A stretch of DNA of 63,394 nucleotides. It comes from Rhodothermales bacterium (GTDB lineage: Bacteria > Bacteroidota > Rhodothermia > Rhodothermales > VXPQ01). Shown here in pieces: positions 1-6,290 of the stretch; the stretch's first letter is position 1, and each line of letters starts with the position of its first letter. The DNA lies in the NCBI GenBank assembly GCA_022821845.1, contig JAJECT010000020.1:1-63394 (forward strand). The letters run 5' to 3'. The translations under genes were made by a program, and so were the position numbers. The notes under the pieces were generated by a model that did no database searches, was not told the DNA's origin, and saw nothing but the letters and a program-made list of their open reading frames with translations.

Positions 1-175
1 TATGCGCATGGCCGAGGAAGCTGGTTTCACCGTATGCGATCTTATTATCAAGATTCGCCGCGGTCCCATGATTTCTGATCGATGGAAAAACGCCCACCAT
101 GCACGCAAGCGACACTGTTTCTGGATTATTTGCCGAAACAGTGATCGGTGCGAACGCCTTCCGAACCGTGACTGA
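1..175 (+). CDS. DNA methyltransferase, C-terminal end (partial)
   Basis: An open frame enters from the left edge and ends at TGA 173-175, giving 57 residues from position 2. The tail contains R-G-P...W..AHHARKRHCFWIICR. This 'HHARRRH.YW' style ending is typical of amino-group (N4/N6) DNA methyltransferases, which modify restriction sites in the cytoplasm. The adjoining GIY-YIG restriction gene supports the call: the two would form a Type II restriction-modification pair. No catalytic motif is inside the window, so the base modified and the specificity cannot be read. It does not look like the end of a C5-cytosine methylase, although I cannot exclude that. The frame has no visible start because the gene begins before base 1. 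Confidence 0.55.
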   Translation, partial: MRMAEEAGFTVCDLIIKIRRGPMISDRWKNAHHARKRHCFWIICRNSDRCERLPNRD

Positions 176-773
176 TATCCGCGAATATAACCCCCTGTCC
201 ATTGACGAGCTTGGCAAAAACGCTGTGCGCACGCTGCTGGATTATCCATCTGTCGATCTGCCTCCAGAACGATCATTCAATGGCATAGGCGTCTATACGA
301 TTCACTACCACGGCGCATTTCTTGCGTACGAAGGAATAGACGCATCGAAACCGATTTATGTAGGCAAGGCCGAAAATCCCGGAAAACGACAAGGCAGACA
401 ACCCTCAAGAAGATCATCCCCCGTCCTTTACCGCCGCTTGTCGGAACATGCCCAATCAATCACGAGCGTCGAAAATCTTGACCTGCGAGATTTTAGCTGT
501 CGCTGGCTGGTTCTTGATCCGATTTGGATCGGACTGACCGAACAAGTTCTCATTGCCGCATACCGGCCAATCTGGAATGCCGTTGTAGACGGATTCGGAA
601 ATCACGATCCAGGAAGCGGAAGACGCAACCAGAGACGGTCGTCATGGGATACGCTACATCCAGGCCGCAAATGGGCTGCACGTCTTCGCGAAAGCACATA
701 CGATATTCCCGCGATTTGCGACAAGATCGAATCCCACCGGCAAAAGGGCGGCGTCTCCCGCCCGCCTCTATAA
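168..773 (+). CDS. Eco29kI-like GIY-YIG Type II restriction endonuclease
   Basis: A protein of about 201 residues that would cut DNA as the nuclease of a Type II restriction-modification system. Counting from GTG 168, the GIY-YIG core is G-V-Y (41-43) and Y-V-G-K (64-67), then R90 and H94, E125 and N137. The R-x3-H and E-x11-N spacings match what I recall of the Eco29kI active site (R104/H108, E142/N154), and the length is close to Eco29kI (214). An ATG at 99 would add 23 residues lying inside the methylase frame. GTG 168 overlaps the methylase stop by a few bases and starts the protein just before the conserved YNPLS...LG segment, so I prefer it. Eco29kI itself cuts CCGCGG, but specificity here is untested. 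Confidence 0.8.
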   Translation: MTDIREYNPLSIDELGKNAVRTLLDYPSVDLPPERSFNGIGVYTIHYHGAFLAYEGIDASKPIYVGKAENPGKRQGRQPSRRSSPVLYRRLSEHAQSITSVENLDLRDFSCRWLVLDPIWIGLTEQVLIAAYRPIWNAVVDGFGNHDPGSGRRNQRRSSWDTLHPGRKWAARLRESTYDIPAICDKIESHRQKGGVSRPPL

Positions 774-1162
774 AATCGCCGTTTGGAAAAACCGGAGCCC
801 GAACGGGTTTCCCTCGATAAAAAGGCCTTTTTCAGGCTTCGTTTCGACCGAATCCAGTCGTCTTCTCCCGCGACAAATACCGGAAAACCGGGTCCTAAGG
901 CGCTGTACACCGCGAGAATCGCATTAAAATCTGTTTCCTCTGTAAGGCGCTTTCCGTGTACCCGCCTTACGCCGCTTTAGTGCGCTCTGATACCCTGTTC
1001 GCGCCATATACCGTCGGCATCGCTTCACTGGCACTCAATTCGCGGCTGTCGCAACGAGCATAACAGGGGGCACGGGCCTCCACCACCGGCCTCCCCCGGC
1101 TTTCTGCTAAAACCCGCGCCCGCCGGGACTTCTCCACACCGCCCACCCCCTCTTTCCAGAGG
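774..1162. other. Gene-poor interval between the restriction gene and the operator array
   Basis: I see no convincing gene in these 389 bases. Open frames on both strands lack family features and codon patterns like their neighbours. A perfect 14-bp palindrome A5GGCCT5 lies at 819-832, soon after the restriction gene. It could act as a weak transcription end but has no proper loop or following T-run. Confidence 0.5.
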
Positions 1163-1316
1163 GGTATACCGCCCGGTCTACCTGCCTGCAACCTTATGTA
1201 TACCGATCAGTATACCTTTAATCCGCGCAAGTAGACTGATTAGTATACCGCAGCAGTCGTAAGGTAGACTGTCAAGTATACTACAGGGCGCATGGGCGTA
1301 TACCGAGCGGTCTACT
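1163..1316. promoter_or_regulatory. Array of five 20-bp TetR-type operator palindromes
   Basis: Five palindromes of 8-4-8 bases lie at 1163-1182, 1197-1216, 1230-1249, 1263-1282 and 1297-1316. The half-site consensus is RGTA(T/G)AC(C/T), for example GGTATACC-GCCC-GGTCTACC in the first and AGTAGACT-GATT-AGTATACC in the third. Start-to-start spacing is 34, 33, 33 and 34 bases, and the 13-14-base spacers are unrelated to each other. The symmetry and GTAGACY-N4-RGTCTAC core resemble operators of TetR-family repressors. A TetR gene begins 111 bases downstream on the same strand, so autoregulation is the simplest reading. The promoter itself is not obvious. Confidence 0.75.
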
Positions 1317-1426
1317 TGGCGTGTCCGCCTCGGAAATCGAAGCACGCCAGAGGCAAAACAAGGGAATCCGGCAAAAGCCAGCGGGAGTTAAGGAGAAACA
1401 GGGGGCCAATAAGCGAAAACAAGCAA

Positions 1427-2344
1427 ATGGATGCAAACAAGCCAATAGAGACGCCGAGCCAGGAACGGGGCGAAATGCGCGAAGAAACGCAGGACCAGGA
1501 AACCCCGTCGCGGGCGATACAGAAAGCAAGTCCAGACCAGGCGCCCAAACAAAACACAGACTCGCAGCCCGAAGCGCAAGGCGAGCAGTTGCGTACGGAT
1601 ATTCTGAACGCCGCCTCGGCGCTGTTTGGAAACAAGGGGTATCAGGCCGTCTCCGTGGACGCCATTTCCCGGGAAGCGAAGGTGGCGAAACGTACGCTAT
1701 ACCGCTATTTCAAATCCAAGGACGAACTCGTACTCGAATACCTCGGCATAGAGGCGGCCCATATCCTGCACTGGCTGCGCATAAGCACGGAAAGCGGCCG
1801 GACGCCGCTGGAAAAGATCAAAGCGTTTTTTTCGGCCCTTGCCGAACGCACGGCTTCCCCTCGCTGCCGGGGCTGTCCCTTCCAGATGGCCTTGAGCGAA
1901 TATCCCGATGCGGATCATGCAGCGAACCGGCTTGCCCGGCGACACAAGGAGGCCATCCGGGCCGAATTGCAGAAATGGAGCGCCGACGCCGGGTTTCGGG
2001 ACATTGCGGGGACCGTCCACCGCCTGTATATGCTGATGGAAGGGGCCTGGGCCTGCGCTCGCCTGCGGGGAACGTCGCTCGAACAGGTTCCGGCGCAGCA
2101 TCGGGTCGCGTCGCTGAACCATGCTGTCGTGTTGCTAACGAGCGGCGGGCTCTATGCAGAGACCCTGACTGCCGCTTCTTCGCGAACGCGCTGGCGCCGA
2201 TCCGGGCGATCTTCTGGCGGTTCGGATCAGGCGGACGGACCAGATCGTCCCGAAGGCGAAGAAGAAGCGCCTATCGATACCGGAACGCTTTCCCTTTTCG
2301 AGGACCCCTGGTTTTCAAGCCCGGAACGGCGCACACGGGATTAA
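1427..2344 (+). CDS. TetR/AcrR family transcriptional regulator
   Basis: A repressor-type DNA-binding protein of 305 residues counted from ATG 1427. Residues about 53-105 form a TetR N-terminal helix-turn-helix (LRTDILNAASALFGNKGY...SVDAISREAKVAKRTLYRYFKSKDEL). The rest is the helical ligand-binding and dimer domain, with a CRGCPF segment also seen in AcrR-like members, and then an acidic tail of about 45 residues. The open frame extends up to an ATG at 1292, but that start lies inside the fifth operator palindrome and gives a long basic leader with no family match. Even from 1427 the first 50 residues are low-complexity and rich in Q, E and K. No target operon is adjacent: the upstream gene is a restriction enzyme and the downstream gene converges. 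Ligand unknown. Confidence 0.85.
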   Translation: MDANKPIETPSQERGEMREETQDQETPSRAIQKASPDQAPKQNTDSQPEAQGEQLRTDILNAASALFGNKGYQAVSVDAISREAKVAKRTLYRYFKSKDELVLEYLGIEAAHILHWLRISTESGRTPLEKIKAFFSALAERTASPRCRGCPFQMALSEYPDADHAANRLARRHKEAIRAELQKWSADAGFRDIAGTVHRLYMLMEGAWACARLRGTSLEQVPAQHRVASLNHAVVLLTSGGLYAETLTAASSRTRWRRSGRSSGGSDQADGPDRPEGEEEAPIDTGTLSLFEDPWFSSPERRTRD

Positions 2345-2443
2345 CCTTCCTCGCTCCGCCAAGCGGCACGCCCGTTCTTTAGCGACGGACAGGAGACCGG
2401 GTACCTGAAAAGTCAAAGAGGCCGTGCGATACTATTCAAAAAA

Positions 2444-4378
2444 TCAAGAGGCGTTTTCTTCAGCCCCCTCCATCTCCACCACGAAAAGCGATTGCCTGTC
2501 CACGCACCGCCGCGTCTGTTCTTCGCGCGCCACCCGGAGGCCCGCCTCGCGAAAAGAGTGCAGCCAATCTTCGTGGGTCCGAAAACGCAGGGGTCCCTCC
2601 TGCCTGGGCGCAGGCTCCCCTATCGACCGAAGGCGATTCGCCAGGCGATCCAGCCTGCAGAGCAACGCCAGTTCCCATTTCCACGCATACGTCGATTCAA
2701 GGATCGCCACGCGGCGGCTGACCCGCAGCGTTTCGCGGAGCAACGCTTCCGGGCGCTCGGCGTGATGCAGGACAAAAACCAGGAGGGCCGCGTCGAAGGT
2801 TCCGGGAGCGTAGGGCAAATGCCGCCCGTCGTACGCATCCAGCGGAAGCGACGTCCTGTTCCGGTCGAGGATATCCGCCAGGCGCGCCTGCGCCCCAAGG
2901 CGTTTCGCCACCTGCGCCCCCACATATCCTTCGGCGGCGCCTACGTCGAGCACAGATCGGGATCCCTCCAGGAAACGCGCGAGGCGGGCGGCTTTGCGGG
3001 CGGCCCGAAGCCGCAGCAAGAGGTCCGTAAGCCCGCGACGATACCGCCAGGCAGCCAGCGCGGTCCAGCCTCCCCATCCCGCCCAGATCCATAGCCAATA
3101 GGGGCCCCCCGTATAGAGCAAGTACGTCCCCAGCGAACAGACGGACAATCCGTACCAATGCCATGCAGGACGTTCCGCAGGCGCGGCAAGCGCGAGAACG
3201 CCCAGCAAATACCACGGATGCACGGTGGTGGCGCATACGAGAAAGCCGCCCGCCGCCCAAACGAACACGGGCCGCAGCGGGCCGTCCTCGCGCAAAATAT
3301 CTTGCGGACCCGCCCAGGCTTTCCAGCCGGTTCCTGCAGGTTTGCGTCGTTGCATATAGAGCATGCCCAGCCCCGTCAGGTACAGCGCGGCAAGCACAGG
3401 GCCAAGCCATTTGCTCAGGTCCAGTCCGGTCAAAAGCATCAAAAAATACTTCAAGTTATAGTATAATCCTGCATTAAATTCAAAAAGGCGCACATAGAGA
3501 TCAAGCGATGAACCCATGTTTTGCATTATGTCCGTTATCCCAATATTCAGGAACGGCAACGCAGGCGCGAGCGCCATGCCAAGGCTTGCCGCCACGCTCT
3601 TCCAGCCAAAGCGGCGCCAGACAAAAGGAAGCAGCAGGAACGGGTACAGTTTGACCCCGCCCGCGCAGGCCAGCCAGACGGAAGCCCAAATCCCCCGATC
3701 CCTCCTGAGCGCAAGCAACGCCAGCGCCAGAAACAAAACCATCGCCGCTTCGCCATGCCCCTGCCCGGCCCCCGCAAGCACGACCGCCGGATTCCATGCG
3801 TACATCAGCAGTTGTCTCGGAGCCAGCATGCGCCCCAGCGTCAGCACCGCCCCGAATTCGAAGAGCGCCAGAATCCCCTTGACAACGAACCAGGAAACGT
3901 CCCAGCCCTGGTCGTAGAAGGCAGCCCCGATCCGAAAAATCAGCTGGGAGACTGGCGGGTATACCGTGTGCAAGCCGGGCGAATTGAGTTCGTCGTACAG
4001 GGGTTCTTCGCGCAGGGCTTCCAGTTCCGGGCTGTCGGGCGCGTGGAGATAGGGATTGTGCCCTTCGGCTTGCACAAGACCGTCCCATACGTACCGATAG
4101 GCGTCGTCGGAAAGGGTTGGGGGAAGCCAGAATACGGCCAGCCGGAAGACCAGGGCCAACGCCACGACGACAGGCATGGAGACGTCTCCCCGTTTCCAGA
4201 CGAGGACGCACAGGGCGCCGGCAGCCAGCGCCGCTGCGACGAAGGCCCCGCGGGTTTCCGGCCCAGCCGCCCAGTAGGCCATGCCGCCCATGGCAAGCGT
4301 CAACAGCCCCAGCAGGATCAGGGTGCGGCCCGAGGGCCTGACCGAAGCGGTTTTGGTCAGATTATCCTTACCCGGCAT
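2444..4378 (-). CDS. Membrane GT-C glycosyltransferase fused to a SAM methyltransferase
   Basis: A 644-residue two-domain protein. Residues about 18-445 hold roughly ten to eleven hydrophobic segments with DDAYRYVWDG (91-100) and an H-T-V-YPP (137-142) segment, as in polyprenol-phosphate-mannose-dependent mannosyltransferases and related GT-C enzymes, whose acidic loop residues are catalytic. Residues about 460-644 are a class I methyltransferase: motif I is DVGAAEG (478-484), followed by a DAALLVFVLHH motif and a C-terminal strand. The fusion suggests transfer of a sugar on a lipid carrier and methylation of the same glycan or lipid, with the methyltransferase on the cytoplasmic side; this is inference. 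It overlaps the RsbW-like gene by 11 bases and sits in a minus-strand run with a GT4 enzyme. Acceptor and sugar unknown. Confidence 0.75.
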   Translation of the reverse strand: MPGKDNLTKTASVRPSGRTLILLGLLTLAMGGMAYWAAGPETRGAFVAAALAAGALCVLVWKRGDVSMPVVVALALVFRLAVFWLPPTLSDDAYRYVWDGLVQAEGHNPYLHAPDSPELEALREEPLYDELNSPGLHTVYPPVSQLIFRIGAAFYDQGWDVSWFVVKGILALFEFGAVLTLGRMLAPRQLLMYAWNPAVVLAGAGQGHGEAAMVLFLALALLALRRDRGIWASVWLACAGGVKLYPFLLLPFVWRRFGWKSVAASLGMALAPALPFLNIGITDIMQNMGSSLDLYVRLFEFNAGLYYNLKYFLMLLTGLDLSKWLGPVLAALYLTGLGMLYMQRRKPAGTGWKAWAGPQDILREDGPLRPVFVWAAGGFLVCATTVHPWYLLGVLALAAPAERPAWHWYGLSVCSLGTYLLYTGGPYWLWIWAGWGGWTALAAWRYRRGLTDLLLRLRAARKAARLARFLEGSRSVLDVGAAEGYVGAQVAKRLGAQARLADILDRNRTSLPLDAYDGRHLPYAPGTFDAALLVFVLHHAERPEALLRETLRVSRRVAILESTYAWKWELALLCRLDRLANRLRSIGEPAPRQEGPLRFRTHEDWLHSFREAGLRVAREEQTRRCVDRQSLFVVEMEGAEENAS

Positions 4379-4790
4379 GGAAGACGAGGCGCACCCTCCT
4401 GCCGCGGCGGTCGAACACGACCTGGTCCGCCATGGATTGCATGAAAAGCAGCCCCCGCCCCCCTTCTTGCAGCAGATTTTCGCAAGCCCGCGGGTCGGCA
4501 GACGTCTCCGGGTCGAATCCTTCCCCCTCGTCCTCCACCATCACCTCGATCCGTCCGCCTGCGGCTTGCATCCGAAAATGCACCTTTTTCTCCGGATCGA
4601 ACCGGTTCCCGTGCTCGATGGCGTTCGTAACGGCTTCCACGGTCAACAGAACAATGTTGTAGGCAAGTTCTTCGTCGCCCACGCGGCCTTCGAGAAAGGC
4701 TTCCGTTTCGGAAACAATCCGTTCGATGCTTGCGCGTTCGCTGGCAAGCGTCCGTTCCATGATGTCCGGGGCGGGAGGGGTGTCGTGCAT
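4368..4790 (-). CDS. RsbW/SpoIIAB-like anti-sigma serine kinase (HATPase)
   Basis: A cytoplasmic ATP-binding protein of 140 residues of the histidine-kinase-like ATPase fold, the family that includes anti-sigma-factor serine kinases. The N-box is TVEAVTNAIEHGNRF, the G1 box is VEDEGEGFDP, and the GGRGLLFMQSMAD segment is the G2 box. These are the ATP-binding parts. The open frame extends 13 codons further to a TTG (4829), but that would overlap the upstream GT4 gene, so ATG 4790 is chosen. No sigma factor or anti-anti-sigma (STAS) partner is next to it. It could regulate surface polysaccharide genes nearby, but that is only inferred from position. Confidence 0.85.
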   Translation of the reverse strand: MHDTPPAPDIMERTLASERASIERIVSETEAFLEGRVGDEELAYNIVLLTVEAVTNAIEHGNRFDPEKKVHFRMQAAGGRIEVMVEDEGEGFDPETSADPRACENLLQEGGRGLLFMQSMADQVVFDRRGRRVRLVFHAG

Positions 4791-4809
4791 GGCGTTACGG
4801 GCTATTCGC

Positions 4810-6165
4810 TCATCCTCTTTCGGACACAATATCGTTAAAAATATCGGTCAGCGCACCGGTTAGGCGCCGGCGGTCGAATGGGGCCGCGCAGGCCGGATCC
4901 GGCTGCGGCAGGCGCCCCGCGCGCCACGCCTCGTAGCATTGTTCGAGGGCGGCGGCGACGACTTCCGGCGCCGCGTCCGGCTCCACGATGCGCGCCGCGC
5001 CGTACGCCCGAAGCGCCTCGCGCTCGACGCCTTCCGGCACAAGGCCCAGTATCGGCTTCCGGGCGCCAAAATATTCGTATATCTTGCCGGTCGATATCCG
5101 GTCGCAGCCCGGCGCGCGCCCGATGGTCATCCACAGCATGTCCGCCGCAAGGAGCGCCTTCGTCGCGTCCCGGTGCGGCAGGTAGCCCACATAATGCACC
5201 AGGTCGCCGATGCGCAGGCGCTCGACGAGACGCCGGGCCGACGCGGGCAACAAGCCTGCGAAAACAGCGCGCAGCCGGTTGCGCAACGCCGGCTTGCTTT
5301 CCGCCAGAGCCGCCAGACCCCGCAGGAATGGCTCCGGCGATTGCGCATGGTAGAATACGCCGCTATACAGAAGAGTAAATCTGTTTGGATCCGCATCGAG
5401 GCCCGGAATGCGCGGCGCGCCCGCGAAATCCTCGGGATCGTAGCCGTGCGGCACGATGCGTATGTCCCGGGCGGCGGGGATACCCGGATGCCGCCCCGCA
5501 AGACCGTCCCGCTTCGCATCATCGATGACGACGATCCGGTCCGCCGCGCGCAGGGCGCGGCCTTCCAGCCGGGTCGATAGCGCCCGGTGCCACGGGGTCG
5601 GGTAGACATGGCGCGGATTTCCAACCCAGTCGTCCCGAAAATCCAGGACCAGCGGCAAGCCGGTTTTGCGGGCAAGGCGGGCGGCGGCCAGATGCGACGC
5701 GTACGGCGGAGCGGAAGAATAAATCAAATCGCACGGAGTTTCCCGCAGCGCGGCGAGCGCCTGCCGGAGCGCGGGGCGAATCCACCCGATCTTGTTGTCC
5801 GGGACGAAGACCCATTGGCTGAGCGCAGACAACCCCTGCCGCACGGATTCGCGGGGCATGCGCACCGTGGCGCGCTGGCCGAAAAGACGGGTGGGATCCC
5901 ACGAAGCGGCGCGGCGAATCGCCACGCCCGCCTCCTCGACCTCCCGAAGCAAACTGTCGTCGTAGGCGAAATAGCCATGCGGACGACAGGTAACGACCGT
6001 CGATTCCCAGCCGTATCGGGGCAGGTATTTCAGGAATTTGGCGGTCCGCTGGACCCCGCTCAGGCCCATGGGCGGAAAATAATACGCAAAGACAAGCGCC
6101 CGCCGCGCTGGCCGTGGAGCCAGGGAAGGTTCGGAAGAAAATGTCGGAACGGCAGATCGGTTCAT
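4810..6165 (-). CDS. Glycosyltransferase family 4 protein
   Basis: A 451-residue protein expected to transfer a sugar from a nucleotide-sugar donor in the cytoplasm. Near the N-terminus it has the YYFPPMGLSGVQRTAKF motif seen in GT4 enzymes of capsule and O-antigen clusters. The C-terminal half has GT-B signatures: RFTLLYSGVF, then VHYVGYLPH...LLAADMLW and a KIYEYFGARKPILGLVPEG nucleotide-binding segment. It starts the minus-strand run with the RsbW-like kinase and the fused glycosyltransferase/methyltransferase, so a role in cell-surface glycan assembly fits. Donor and acceptor cannot be read from the sequence. Confidence 0.85.
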   Translation of the reverse strand: MNRSAVPTFSSEPSLAPRPARRALVFAYYFPPMGLSGVQRTAKFLKYLPRYGWESTVVTCRPHGYFAYDDSLLREVEEAGVAIRRAASWDPTRLFGQRATVRMPRESVRQGLSALSQWVFVPDNKIGWIRPALRQALAALRETPCDLIYSSAPPYASHLAAARLARKTGLPLVLDFRDDWVGNPRHVYPTPWHRALSTRLEGRALRAADRIVVIDDAKRDGLAGRHPGIPAARDIRIVPHGYDPEDFAGAPRIPGLDADPNRFTLLYSGVFYHAQSPEPFLRGLAALAESKPALRNRLRAVFAGLLPASARRLVERLRIGDLVHYVGYLPHRDATKALLAADMLWMTIGRAPGCDRISTGKIYEYFGARKPILGLVPEGVEREALRAYGAARIVEPDAAPEVVAAALEQCYEAWRAGRLPQPDPACAAPFDRRRLTGALTDIFNDIVSERG

Positions 6166-6226
6166 GCCATGCGTTGCGCCTGCGGGTCCTGTGAACGCCT
6201 CAGGGACTTTTCGGGTTCGGAGGCGT

Positions 6227-6260
6227 TAAGGATACGCCGATCAAGTCCGCTTTTGCGCCG
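6227..6260 (+). repeat. Solo end of the MITE-like element (degenerate)
   Basis: The segment TAAGGATACGCCGATCAAG and the following CCGCTT match the left end of the full elements at 17854 and 29422, with about 70% identity by eye over 34 bases. It lies in the 125-base divergent interval between the GT4 gene and glnS. No matching right end is visible nearby, so this is at most a remnant. Confidence 0.4.
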
Positions 6261-6290
6261 TAACGATACCGGCGGCAGGCCCTGCGCATT

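Noticed and set aside
819-832. Palindrome A5GGCCT5 as terminator of the restriction gene
   Set aside because: The stem is A/T only with no real loop and no following T-run; too weak to call.
602-980. Frames on both strands after the restriction gene
   Set aside because: No family match, no start signal, and composition unlike neighbours; treated as non-coding.
1163-1316. CRISPR-like repeat-spacer array
   Set aside because: Repeats are only 20 bp, vary in sequence, are palindromic, and the spacers are 13-14 bp. This fits operators, not CRISPR. No cas gene is present.
4356-4370. TAAGGATAATCTGA motif (reverse strand) like a MITE end
   Set aside because: It lies inside the first codons of the fused glycosyltransferase and matches only about 12 bases; likely chance.
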